DNA of 8,738 nt from Deltaproteobacteria bacterium (GTDB lineage: Bacteria > Desulfobacterota > Binatia > DP-6), in the NCBI GenBank assembly GCA_005879205.1, contig VBLD01000188.1, positions 1-8,738 of the forward strand, in the 5' to 3' direction. This document shows, one piece after another, positions 1 through 8,644 of this stretch. The notes beneath the pieces were generated by a model. That model worked only from the letters and a program-made list of their open reading frames with translations, was not told the origin of the DNA and searched no databases. A program made the position numbers and the translations under genes. How positions within the stretch are numbered: the stretch's first letter is position 1; every line of letters starts with the position of its first letter.

Positions 1-740
1 CGCACGGCAAGATCGCCCTCGGCAAGCTCTCCCAGGCCGTCATGCACGGCGCGCGCGTCATCCAGATCGAAGGGAACTTCGACCAGGCGCTCCGGCTGGT
101 GCGCGACGTGAAGGAGCGCTACCCGACGCAGCTCGCGCTGGTGAACTCGGTCAACCCGCACCGCATCGAGGGGCAGAAGACCGCCGCCTTCGAGATCTGC
201 GACGCGCTCGGCCGGGCGCCCGACTACCACCTGCTGCCGGTCGGCAACGCCGGCAACATCACGGCGTACTGGCGCGGGTACAAGGAATATCTCGCAGCCG
301 GGAAGATCGCGCACCTGCCGCGCATGATGGGCTTCGAGGCGGCGGGCGCGGCGCCGATCGTGCACAAGCGGGTGATCGAGGAGCCTCGCACGGTGGCGAC
401 GGCGATCCGCATCGGCAACCCGGCGAGCTGGCAGAGCGCGGAGGCCGCGCGCGACGAGTCGGGCGGCGCGATCGAGGCGATCACCGACGACGATATCCTC
501 GAGGCCTACCGCCTGCTCGCCCGCACCGAGGGGGTCTTCGCCGAGCCCGCGTCGGCGATCTCGCTCGCGGGGGCGCTCAAGCTCGGCGCGAGCGGGCGTC
601 TGCGTCCGAAGGACGTCCTCGTGCTCAGCCTCACCGGCCACGGCCTCAAGGACCCCGATACGGCGATCGCCAACTCGGAGGCCGCCATCAAGATCGCCGC
701 CGACCCCGCCCGGCTGGCCGCCGTGCTCGAGGTTGGTTAA
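1..740 (+). CDS. thrC: Threonine synthase, 5'-truncated by the window edge
   Basis: PLP-dependent fold-type II enzyme that converts O-phosphohomoserine to threonine, the last step of threonine synthesis in the cytoplasm. The frame is open from base 3, and the in-frame ATG at 42 is internal: the residues before it (GKIALGKLSQAV) are already typical threonine synthase sequence. The PLP phosphate-binding loop GNAGN is encoded at 243-257, and the family C-terminal signature TGHGLKDPDTA at 633-665. About 245 residues are present; roughly the first third, including the Schiff-base lysine, lies outside the window. It stops with TAA only 13 nt before the likely ATG of the next gene, an ApgM-family protein, and this pairing bears on that neighbour's function. 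Family assignment is firm. I see no damage in the visible part. Confidence 0.95.
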   Translation, partial: HGKIALGKLSQAVMHGARVIQIEGNFDQALRLVRDVKERYPTQLALVNSVNPHRIEGQKTAAFEICDALGRAPDYHLLPVGNAGNITAYWRGYKEYLAAGKIAHLPRMMGFEAAGAAPIVHKRVIEEPRTVATAIRIGNPASWQSAEAARDESGGAIEAITDDDILEAYRLLARTEGVFAEPASAISLAGALKLGASGRLRPKDVLVLSLTGHGLKDPDTAIANSEAAIKIAADPARLAAVLEVG

Positions 741-753
741 CGTGGGTGCTCCG

Positions 754-1965
754 ATGAAGGTCGTGGTGTTGCAGGGCGACGGGATGGCCGACGAGCCGAT
801 CGCCGAGCTCGGCGGCAAGACGCCGCTCGAGGTGGCCCGCACGCCGAACCTCGATCACATGGCGTCGCGGGGTATCCTCGGGCTCACGCGCACGATCCCC
901 CGTGGCCTTCCACCTGGCAGCGACGTCGGCACGATGTCGGTGCTCGGCTACGACCCGGCCCGCTACCACACCGGGCGCTCGCCGATCGAGGCGGCGAGCA
1001 TGGGCGTCGACCTCGGTCCCGACGACGTGGCCTTCCGCATGAACCTCGTGACGCTCGAGACCGCCGAGGGCGGCGGCGAGATCATGCGCGACTTTGCGGG
1101 CGGTCACCCGTCGCGCGAGGACGGCGCGGCGATCGTCGCGGACCTGGCGCGCGCGCTCGGGCGCGACGGCCTCGAGCTGCACCCGGGTCTCTCATACCGC
1201 CACCTGCTCGTGTGGCGGAAGGGCGAGAGCCGCATGCGCACGACGCCGCCGCACGACCTCTCGGACAAGCCCGTCACCCGGGCTTTCCCCGACGGGCCGG
1301 GCGCGGAGGTCCTGCGCGAGCTGATCGAGCGCTCGCGGCCGCTGCTCGCCGAGCATCCGTGCTGCCAGGCACGCCGGGCGCGCGGCGAGCGCGCGCCCAC
1401 CGCGCTCTGGTTCTGGGGGCAGGGCAAGCGCCCGCCGCTGCCGACGCTGCGCGAGCGCTTCGGGGTGGACGGTACGGTCATCGCCGCCGTCGACCTGGTG
1501 AATGGTCTCGGAGTGCTCGCGGGCCTCGTGCGCGTGACGGTGCCGGGCGCCACCGGCTATCTCGACACGGACTTCCGGGCCAAGGCGGAGTACGGGCTGC
1601 GCGCCCTCGCCGACCGGGACTTCCTCTTCCTGCACGTCGAGGCGCCGGACGAGGGCGGTCACCTCGGCGACGCGCACAAGAAGGTCGAGGCGATCGAGAA
1701 CTTCGACGAGAAGACCGTCGGCCCGCTCCTCGAGGGCCTGCGGGCGATGGGCGGCGAGTGGCGCGTGCTGGTCATGCCCGACCACCCGACGCCGTGCGCC
1801 CTGAAGACGCACACCTCCGACCCGGTCCCCTTCGTCGTCTACGTCTCGGCTGACGAGCAGAAGCCGCGCGCGCTCTCGCGCGGCTACAACGAGCGGGACG
1901 CGCGCGACCAGGGCATCTTCATTCCCGACGGGCATACGCTCCTCGAGCGTCTCCTCAGGCGCTGA
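754..1965 (+). CDS. ApgM-family metalloenzyme, probable homoserine kinase (annotated elsewhere as cofactor-independent phosphoglycerate mutase)
   Basis: 403-residue alkaline-phosphatase-superfamily protein. Visible metal and active-site motifs are GDGMAD (Asp9), PPGSD (Ser56, candidate phosphoryl acceptor), EAPDEGGH (Asp299, His303), PDHPTP (Asp343, His344) and KTHTSDPVPF (His353). Archaeal ApgM proteins share the scaffold. However, TGRSPIEAASMG, FRMNLVTL and DHPTP..KTHTSDP match, as I remember it, the bacterial branch modelled as proposed homoserine kinase (TIGR02535), which sits beside thrC in genomes lacking classical thrB. Here thrC is directly upstream, so phosphorylation of homoserine is the better guess; phosphoglycerate mutase activity remains the alternative. 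ATG 754 is chosen because the strand-1 motif begins there. GTG 742, with GAGG 9 nt upstream (729-732), is a real alternative adding four residues, and TTG 733 would overlap thrC. Confidence 0.85.
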   Translation: MKVVVLQGDGMADEPIAELGGKTPLEVARTPNLDHMASRGILGLTRTIPRGLPPGSDVGTMSVLGYDPARYHTGRSPIEAASMGVDLGPDDVAFRMNLVTLETAEGGGEIMRDFAGGHPSREDGAAIVADLARALGRDGLELHPGLSYRHLLVWRKGESRMRTTPPHDLSDKPVTRAFPDGPGAEVLRELIERSRPLLAEHPCCQARRARGERAPTALWFWGQGKRPPLPTLRERFGVDGTVIAAVDLVNGLGVLAGLVRVTVPGATGYLDTDFRAKAEYGLRALADRDFLFLHVEAPDEGGHLGDAHKKVEAIENFDEKTVGPLLEGLRAMGGEWRVLVMPDHPTPCALKTHTSDPVPFVVYVSADEQKPRALSRGYNERDARDQGIFIPDGHTLLERLLRR

Positions 1966-1977
1966 ACGGCGGCGGCG

Positions 1978-2931
1978 ATGGAACGCAACCTCGCCATGGA
2001 GCTCGTCCGGGTGACCGAGGCGGCCGCCCTCGGCTCGGCCCGGCTCATGGGGCGAGGCGACGAGACGGCGGCCGACATGGCGGCAGTCGAGGCGATGCGC
2101 AACGCCATCGACGTCCTGCCGGTCGACGGCACCGTGGTGATCGGCGAGGGCGACCACGACGCCATGCCCATGCTCTACGTGAGCGAGCGCGTCGGGACCG
2201 GACAGGGACCGGAGCTCGACGTCGCCTGCGACGCGCTCGAAGGGGCGGCCATCTGCGCCACCGGCGGCTACAACGCGCTCTCGGTGATCGCCATCGCCGA
2301 CCGCGGCAGCCTGCTCCGCGTCCCCGACAGCTACATGGACAAGATCGCCTGCGGTCCCGAGGGGCGCGGCGTCGTCGATCTCGACCGGAGCCCCACCGAG
2401 AACCTGCGGACGCTCGCCGAGGCGAAGGGCGTCTACGTCGAGGACCTGACGGTGGTGATCCTCGACCGGCCGCGCCACACGCGGCTGATCGAGGAGGTGC
2501 GCCGGGCCGGCGCGCGCATCAAGCTGATCAGCAGCGGCGACGTCTCGGCGGCACTGGCGACCACCAAGGTGGAAACCGGCATCGACATCCTGATGGGCAT
2601 CGGCGGGGCCTCGCAGGGCATCCTCGCCGCGGCGGCGCTGGTCTGCCTGGGTGGCGAGATGCAGGCGCGGCTCAAGCCGCGCAACGAGGAGGAGGCGGCG
2701 CAGGCCCGTGCCCTCGGCCTCTTCGACCTCGGGCGGAAGTACGGACTCGACCAGCTCGCCTCGGGGTCCGTGATGTTCGCCGCCACCGGGATCACGCCGG
2801 GCGACTACCTGACCGGCGTGCGCTACGTGAAGGGCGGCGCCGTCACGAACTCGGTCGTCATGCGCTCTTCGACCCGCACGGTGCGGATGATCGAGGCGCA
2901 CCATCGCTTCGATCGGAGACCGGAGTACTGA
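1978..2931 (+). CDS. glpX: Class II fructose-1,6-bisphosphatase (GlpX) homologue with altered active site
   Basis: 317-residue cytoplasmic GlpX-family protein, close to the family's usual length. It aligns with E. coli GlpX (from memory) without gaps through residue 214, from the N-terminus ELVRVTEAAAL through GRGDETAAD, VIGEG and NALSV to GIGGA, and ends in the usual ATGIT...SRTVRMI-type tail. The canonical reaction removes the 1-phosphate of fructose 1,6-bisphosphate in gluconeogenesis. Asp33, Glu57, Asp61, Asp85 and Glu88 are kept. Thr90, which I recall as needed for catalysis, is Ala (DPIEGT becomes DALEGA, codon 2245). Metal-ligand Glu213 is Gln (GGAPEG becomes GGASQG, codon 2614), and Lys29 is Glu. 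Activity may therefore be reduced, changed or lost. It lies 12 nt after the ApgM-family gene and 1 nt before the crotonase gene. The ATG start matches the family N-terminus; no strong Shine-Dalgarno precedes it. Confidence 0.9.
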   Translation: MERNLAMELVRVTEAAALGSARLMGRGDETAADMAAVEAMRNAIDVLPVDGTVVIGEGDHDAMPMLYVSERVGTGQGPELDVACDALEGAAICATGGYNALSVIAIADRGSLLRVPDSYMDKIACGPEGRGVVDLDRSPTENLRTLAEAKGVYVEDLTVVILDRPRHTRLIEEVRRAGARIKLISSGDVSAALATTKVETGIDILMGIGGASQGILAAAALVCLGGEMQARLKPRNEEEAAQARALGLFDLGRKYGLDQLASGSVMFAATGITPGDYLTGVRYVKGGAVTNSVVMRSSTRTVRMIEAHHRFDRRPEY

Positions 2932-2932
2932 G

Positions 2933-3724
2933 GTGGCCGACGAGGGTTTCGCCAACCTCGTCGTGGTGCGGACGGACGCGGTCGTCACCGTCACGCTCGA
3001 CCGGCCTGCCGCGCTGAACGCCCTCGACGCGGCGACGCTCCGCGAGCTGGCGCGCGCGGTGCGCGACGTCCGCCGCTCCCGCGACGTCCGCGCCGTCGTG
3101 CTCACGGGTGCCGGCGACAAGGCCTTCTCGGCGGGTGCCGACATCGCGGCGATGGAGGCGATGACCGCCGCGGAAGGACATGCCTACTCGCGCCTCGGAC
3201 ACGACGTGCTCCTGCGTCTCGAAGCGCTCGACGTGCCGGTCGTCGCGGCGCTGAACGGCGTGGCCCTGGGCGGCGGGCTCGAGCTGGCGCTCGCCTGCGA
3301 TCTGATCGTCGCTTCCGAGCGGGCGCGGCTCGGGCAGCCCGAGATCAACCTCGGCCTCATCCCGGGGTTCGGGGGCTCGCAGCGGCTCGCGCTGCGCACC
3401 GGCCTCGCGCGCGCGCGCGAGCTCGTGTACCTCGGCCACATGATCTCGGCGGAGGAGGCGCACCGGATCGGGCTCGTGAACCGCGTCGTGCCGGCGGACC
3501 GCCTGCGGGCGGAGGCGGCCGAGCTCGCGGCCGCGCTGGCCGCCAAGCCGCCCGTCGCGCTCCGCCAGGCGAAGCGCGCGACCGCCTTCGCCGCGGCCGC
3601 CGCCGTCGAGACGGGCTGCCGCTACGAGATCGAGGCGTTCGGCGTCACCTTCGCCAGCGAGGACCGCGCCGAAGGGCTGCGCGCCTTCCGCGAGAAGCGG
3701 CCACCCGTCTGGAAGGGGCGGTAG
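2933..3724 (+). CDS. Enoyl-CoA hydratase/isomerase (crotonase family)
   Basis: 263-residue crotonase-fold protein. It should hydrate a 2-enoyl-CoA to the 3-hydroxyacyl-CoA in the cytoplasm. The CoA and oxyanion-hole segment KAFSAGADI is at residues 63-71, and the second oxyanion segment NGVALGGGLELALACD at 108-123. The two catalytic glutamates expected for true hydratases are both present: Glu117 (GGGLE) and Glu137 (GQPEINLG), 20 residues apart like Glu144/Glu164 of rat mitochondrial hydratase. The GTG start at 2933 is 1 nt after the glpX stop, with GGAG at 2922-2925 seven nt upstream, inside the glpX end. The operon partners (mutase and acyl-CoA dehydrogenases) suggest crotonyl-CoA or a branched enoyl-CoA as substrate, but the sequence does not settle it. 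Hydratase function is fairly sure; the exact substrate is open. Confidence 0.92.
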   Translation: MADEGFANLVVVRTDAVVTVTLDRPAALNALDAATLRELARAVRDVRRSRDVRAVVLTGAGDKAFSAGADIAAMEAMTAAEGHAYSRLGHDVLLRLEALDVPVVAALNGVALGGGLELALACDLIVASERARLGQPEINLGLIPGFGGSQRLALRTGLARARELVYLGHMISAEEAHRIGLVNRVVPADRLRAEAAELAAALAAKPPVALRQAKRATAFAAAAAVETGCRYEIEAFGVTFASEDRAEGLRAFREKRPPVWKGR

Positions 3725-3726
3725 AC

Positions 3727-4872
3727 GTGCACGTCGACCTGAGCGACACCCAGCGCCAGCTGCGCGACGCGGTGCGCGACTTCGCCGAGCGGCGTATCCG
3801 CCCGGTCGCCGCCGAGATCGACCGTACCGGGCGCTTCCCGAGCGACATCGTCGCCGAGCTCGGACGGCTCGGGGTGCTCGGCTGCTGCATCCCGGAGACC
3901 TTCGGCGGGACGGGGCTCGACGCCGTCGCTCAGGCGCTGGCGCTGGAGGAGCTCGCGCGCGTCTCGGCGGCCACCGCGGCCATCGTGGCCACCCACGCGT
4001 CATTTGCCGCCTGGCCGCTCCTCACCTTCGGGAACGACGCGCAGCGCGCCCGCTACCTCCCGCTCCTCGCGCGCGGGGAGTGGCTCGGCGGCTGGGGATT
4101 CGCCGAGCCCGCCGACCCCGAGGAGATGCCGCCCATCGTCGCGACGTGGGATGCGGAGCAGTACATCCTGAACGGTCGATGCGCCTCGGTCCTGAACGCT
4201 CCCGAGGCGCGGCTGGCGATCGTTTTCGCCGCGCTCGAGCCGAAGCCCGACACCGACTTCGTCGCCGCCTTCCTGGTCGAGACGGACCAGCCGGGCTGGC
4301 GGGCCGTCCGCCTCGTAGGGCAGATCGGGCTCCACGGCGCGTCGGCCGCCGAGGTCGTGCTGCGACACGTCCGGGTGCCGCGGGAGCATCGGCTGGGGGT
4401 CGACACCGCGGGACGCGGCATCGCGCGCCGGACGCTGGAGGCGGCCGGGGTGGGGGTCGCAGCCCAGAGCGTGGGGATCGCGACCGCGGCGCTCGAGGAT
4501 GCCCTGGCGTACGGCCGCGAGCGTCGCGCCTTCGGACATGCGCTGGTCGACTTCCAGACGATCCAGTGGCGGCTCGCCGACATGGCCACCGCGGTGGAAG
4601 CCGCACGCCTCCTGACGCTCGAGGCCGCCTTCCTCCAGGACCTCGGGCTGCCACATGCCAGCCAGGTGGCGATGGCGCGCCTCGTCGCCGCCGAGACCGC
4701 GATGACGCTCGCGACCCAGGCCGTGCAGGTGCACGGGGGCTACGGCTACACGCGGGAGTTCGCCGTCGAGCGGTACTTCCGGGATGCGGCCGCGCTCGGG
4801 GTGCCGGCGGAGATGGCGGAGCGCGAGCGGCTCGCGATCGCGGACCGGCTGCTGCGAGGTGGAGCGTCATGA
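3727..4872 (+). CDS. Acyl-CoA dehydrogenase homologue lacking the catalytic base (probable non-catalytic subunit)
   Basis: 381-residue protein with the full acyl-CoA dehydrogenase (ACAD) layout: N-terminal helical domain (LSDTQRQLRDAVRDF), middle beta domain, C-terminal helical domain. The parts that normally hold the flavin of a neighbouring subunit are intact: ERRAFG (Arg266, Phe269) and VQVHGGYGYTRE (Gln334). The parts that hold its own flavin are not. The usual TEPGSGSD reads AEPADPEE (126-133) and the FITN segment reads SVLN (154-157). Counting from Gln334, the position of MCAD Glu376 is Ala361, inside VPAEMAERE instead of the usual EGTSE. The alternative base position used by isovaleryl-CoA dehydrogenase (Glu254) is Ala240. 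The GTG start at 3727 has AAGGGG about 8 nt upstream. The gene ends in an ATGA overlap with the next one. It is probably a partner subunit; a changed reaction is the alternative. Confidence 0.9.
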   Translation: MHVDLSDTQRQLRDAVRDFAERRIRPVAAEIDRTGRFPSDIVAELGRLGVLGCCIPETFGGTGLDAVAQALALEELARVSAATAAIVATHASFAAWPLLTFGNDAQRARYLPLLARGEWLGGWGFAEPADPEEMPPIVATWDAEQYILNGRCASVLNAPEARLAIVFAALEPKPDTDFVAAFLVETDQPGWRAVRLVGQIGLHGASAAEVVLRHVRVPREHRLGVDTAGRGIARRTLEAAGVGVAAQSVGIATAALEDALAYGRERRAFGHALVDFQTIQWRLADMATAVEAARLLTLEAAFLQDLGLPHASQVAMARLVAAETAMTLATQAVQVHGGYGYTREFAVERYFRDAAALGVPAEMAERERLAIADRLLRGGAS

Positions 4873-5110
4873 GCTGGAGCGGCTGCTGGTCGGGCCCTGC
4901 GCCCGAGGCGCACCTCGTGAAGGGATTCCTCGAGCAACGGGGCGTGCCGTGCGTGCTGCGCACCGAGGGGCCGTCCATCTATCCCGTGCCCGCCTTCGGG
5001 CTCCGCGTCCTCGTGCCCGAGGACTGGCTCCCGATCGCCCGCAAGTTCCTCGAGGGCCGTCGCCGCCGTGCGGCCCGGGTGCTGCCGCTCGAACCTCGGA
5101 GACGACCCGC

Positions 5111-5114
<4 letters not shown>
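4869..5114 (+). CDS. DUF2007-like small protein (putative signal-transducing family)
   Basis: 81-residue protein of unknown function. The segment PAPEAHLVKGFLEQRGVPC followed later by FGLRVLVPEDWLPIARKFL has the pattern of DUF2007 (Pfam PF09413): a small beta-alpha fold in which an EAHLVKG-LLE helix is followed by a short hydrophobic strand carrying V-VP-E/D. The C-terminus is very basic (GRRRRAARVLPLEPRRRP). No signal peptide or membrane segment is visible. The ATG overlaps the stop of the upstream acyl-CoA dehydrogenase homologue (ATGA, 4869-4872), and its own stop overlaps the ATG of the mutase large subunit (ATGA, 5111-5114), so it is translationally coupled on both sides. GGAG at 4861-4864 precedes the start closely. 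The placement suggests a role with the mutase or dehydrogenase, but no biochemical function is known to me. Confidence 0.78.
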
Positions 5115-6711
<1,597 letters not shown>

Positions 6712-6721
<10 letters not shown>

Positions 6722-7125
6722 GCGAACGTCCGCTGCGCATCCTGATCGCGAAAGCGGGTCTCGATGGTCACGACCGCGGCGCCAAGATCATCGCGCGGGC
6801 GCTGCGCGACGGGGGCTTCGAGGTCATCTATACCGGCCTCCACCAGACGCCCGAGATGATCGCCGAGGCAGCCGTGCAGGAGGACGTCGACGCGGTCGGC
6901 CTCTCGATCCTGTCGGGCGCCCACCTGACGCTCTTCCCGGCCGTCATCGAGGAGCTCCGGCGCCGCGGCGGCAGCGACGTGCTCGTCTTCGGCGGCGGCA
7001 TCGTCCCCGACGAGGACGTCGCGTCGCTCGCGGCGGCCGGCGTCGCCAGGATCTTCACACCGGGTGCGACGACGCAGGAGATCGTCGCCTGGGTGCGCGA
7101 GCACGTGCGCCCGCGGACGGCATGA
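6712..7125 (+). CDS. B12-binding small subunit of acyl-CoA mutase (IcmB-like)
   Basis: 137-residue Rossmann-like cobalamin-binding domain that carries adenosylcobalamin for the large subunit. The DxHxxG motif is DGHDRG (Asp18, His20, Gly23), with His20 the expected lower axial cobalt ligand. The later B12 contacts are SIL (65-67) and GGG (94-96), in the context LSILSGAH and VFGGGIVP. Length and sequence resemble free-standing IcmB of Streptomyces (from memory), including YTGLHQTPE and IFTPGATT. The ATG at 6712 lies inside the end of the large-subunit gene (10-nt overlap), which favours balanced synthesis of the two subunits. The start is supported because MGLSERPLRILIAKAGLDGHD begins at the usual distance before the motif. 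No MeaB or IcmF-type GTPase chaperone gene is in the window. Confidence 0.94.
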
Positions 7126-7128
7126 CCC

Positions 7129-8280
7129 GTGGACTTCGCGCTCACCGACGAGCAGCGCCGTATCCAGGACGCGATCCGCGACTTTGGAGAGCGCGAGGTG
7201 AAGCCCTACGCCGCGGCGTGGGACCGCGACGAGGCGTTCCCGCGCGAGGTCGTCGCCCGGCTCGGCGCGCTCGGCTTCCTCGGGCTCGGCCTCCCGCCGG
7301 ACGTGGGCGGTCGGGGCGCGGACGCGCTCGCCTGCGCGCTCGTCGTCGAGGGCGTGGCGCGCTACGACGCCTCGCTGGGGCTCACGGTCGCCAGCCACGC
7401 CGGGCTCGCCTCGGGACACATCAACCAGTTCGCGAGCGATGCGATGCGCCGCCGCTACCTGCCGCGCCTCGCGCGCGGCGAGTGGCTGGGCGCCTGGTGC
7501 CTCACCGAGCCCGGCTCGGGCAGCGACGCCGCGGGGCTGTGCACGCGCGCGGTGCGCGACGCCGACGGCTGGCTCCTCACCGGGACGAAGATGTTCATCA
7601 CCCAGGGGTCGGTCGGCCACGTCTACGTCGTGCTCGCCTCGACGGCCCCGGAGCTCGGCCAGCGCGGCATCTCGGCGTTCGTCGTCGAGCGCGACACGCC
7701 CGGCCTCCGCAGCGGCCGCAAGATCGAGAAGCTCGGTCTGCGGGCGAGCGACACCGCCGAGGTCATCCTCGACAACGTGCGCGTGCCTCCGGGGCAGCTG
7801 ATCGGCGAGGAGAACCGGGGCTACAAGCAGGCGCTGCGCATCCTCGACGGCGGTCGCATCAGCATTGCCGCCTGGTGCCACGGCATCGGGCGGGGGGCGC
7901 TCGAGGAGTCGATCGCCTACGTCCGCGAGCGGCGCCGGTGTCCGAGCCCGGCGTTGCGCGGAATGGAGAGCACGCTCGCCGAGATGGCGATGCGGCTCGA
8001 GGCCGGCCGGGTGCTTCTCTGCCGGGCCGCCCATCTCAAGGACGCGGGACGACCGTTCCGGGCCGCGGCCTCGATGGCCAAGCTCGTGTGCTCGGAGGCC
8101 ACGATGTGGGCGACCACGCGGGCGGTGCAGTTCCAGGGCGGCGCGAGCGCGGGGCGCGACCAGCCCGTCGAGCGCTACCTGCGGGACGCGAAGCTCGGCG
8201 AGATCGGCGAGGGCACGAGCGAGATGCAGCGCCGCGTGATCGCGCGCGCGCTGCTCAGCGGCGGGCTGCCGACGCTTTAG
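7129..8280 (+). CDS. Acyl-CoA dehydrogenase with catalytic Glu (probable catalytic subunit)
   Basis: 383-residue flavoprotein of the acyl-CoA dehydrogenase family, which introduces a 2,3 double bond into an acyl-CoA and passes electrons to electron-transfer flavoprotein. The flavin and substrate side is canonical: CLTEPGSGSDAAG, KMFITQGS, and IGEGTSEMQR with Glu361 as catalytic base. The side that normally embraces the FAD of the adjacent subunit is unusual. The ERxxFG loop reads ERRRCP (267-272), the stretch from Arg268 to Gln334 is 66 residues instead of the 68 found in human MCAD and in the upstream homologue, and HGGYGYTRE reads QGGASAGRD (336-344). The GTG at 7129 follows the B12-subunit stop by 3 nt; only a weak GGACGG (7115-7120) precedes it. 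With the mutase beside it, butyryl-CoA or isobutyryl-CoA is a likely substrate. It may pair with the degenerate homologue at 3727. Confidence 0.93.
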   Translation: MDFALTDEQRRIQDAIRDFGEREVKPYAAAWDRDEAFPREVVARLGALGFLGLGLPPDVGGRGADALACALVVEGVARYDASLGLTVASHAGLASGHINQFASDAMRRRYLPRLARGEWLGAWCLTEPGSGSDAAGLCTRAVRDADGWLLTGTKMFITQGSVGHVYVVLASTAPELGQRGISAFVVERDTPGLRSGRKIEKLGLRASDTAEVILDNVRVPPGQLIGEENRGYKQALRILDGGRISIAAWCHGIGRGALEESIAYVRERRRCPSPALRGMESTLAEMAMRLEAGRVLLCRAAHLKDAGRPFRAAASMAKLVCSEATMWATTRAVQFQGGASAGRDQPVERYLRDAKLGEIGEGTSEMQRRVIARALLSGGLPTL

Positions 8281-8305
8281 CTCCCCTCATCTGGCTCCCC
8301 TCATC
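8280..8305. repeat. Imperfect 14-bp tandem duplication at the convergent gene ends
   Basis: GCTCCCCTCATCTG (8280-8293) is followed immediately by GCTCCCCTCATC (8294-8305), so the first 12 bases are repeated exactly. The repeat spans the gap between the last + strand gene and the convergent small gene, whose TGA stop lies in the second copy. It looks like a local slippage duplication. It cannot form a terminator hairpin by itself, and I see no strong rho-independent terminator between the two genes. Confidence 0.6.
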
Positions 8306-8549
8306 CGGGTCTCTTGCCCGCGAGCCCCGCGGCGGCCTGCCACTCCATGTCGAGCTCGTTCGCCGCCCATGCGGATTCCTCGGCGGGAGTGGGCCACACG
8401 ATCCACGGGGCGTCCGCATCGGCCGGAGAGACCGGCGCGGCCTCGGCCGCGGTGGCGTCGAATCCCTCCGGGTCGGGCTCGAACTGCGCGAGGTTCTGAG
8501 CCGCCGACGCATCCTCCATGGCGGCCGCCTGCTCTTGCTGCGCCGTCAT
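8301..8549 (-). CDS. Small acidic hypothetical protein with four tryptophans
   Basis: 82-residue protein I do not recognise. The start is well supported: on the minus strand AAGGAG (8561-8556) sits 6 nt before the ATG at 8549, the best ribosome binding site in the window. Longer versions of the frame reach upstream to 8720 but would cross the intergenic region and lack such a site. The protein has 15 Asp/Glu and only two basic residues (Lys79, Arg80), is Ala- and Pro-rich, and has no signal peptide or transmembrane segment, so it is probably cytoplasmic and largely disordered in its first half. Four Trp residues (49, 52, 61, 70) cluster in the C-terminal third, in the contexts PWIVWPTP and MEWQAAAG. 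It is transcribed toward the long + strand operon and appears to be a separate unit. Its function is unknown. Confidence 0.72.
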   Translation of the reverse strand: MTAQQEQAAAMEDASAAQNLAQFEPDPEGFDATAAEAAPVSPADADAPWIVWPTPAEESAWAANELDMEWQAAAGLAGKRPG

Positions 8550-8555
8550 CCTCCA

Positions 8556-8561
8556 CTCCTT
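8556..8561 (-). promoter_or_regulatory. Shine-Dalgarno AAGGAG of the small acidic protein gene
   Basis: On the minus strand the sequence AAGGAG, spacer TGGAGG, then ATG gives a near-perfect anti-16S match with 6-nt spacing. It fixes the start of the small gene at 8549 rather than at the upstream in-frame ATG codons. Confidence 0.75.
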
Positions 8562-8611
8562 TCCCAAGCCGAAGGTCGGCCCGGAGCGGTGCCGATACAA
8601 ACCCGGACTGT

Positions 8612-8634
8612 CGGGACACCGCACCTTTGTCCCG
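8612..8634. promoter_or_regulatory. Inverted repeat in the divergent intergenic region, possible operator
   Basis: CGGGACA (8612-8618) and its exact complement TGTCCCG (8628-8634) are separated by 9 nt, about 1.5 helical turns centre to centre. The left arm is also part of TGTC-GG-GACA (8609-8618). A looser repeat GCGGTG/CACCGC (8586-8591 and 8617-8622) overlaps it. The element sits between two divergent genes, where a repressor or activator site would be expected. No named regulator's consensus is recognised, and a 7-bp repeat can arise by chance in G+C-rich DNA. Confidence 0.35.
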
Positions 8635-8644
8635 TCCCGCGTCG

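Noticed and set aside
1192..3144. A 650-codon open frame on the minus strand
   Set aside because: It lies antisense to the ApgM-family, glpX and crotonase genes. Its translation is Arg/Ala/His/Asp-rich, low-complexity and without motifs, as expected from the complement of G+C-rich coding sequence.
8250..8300. Rho-independent terminator at the end of the long operon
   Set aside because: Only a 4-bp stem (CAGC...GCTG near 8256-8269) is visible, inside the dehydrogenase gene and without a T run.
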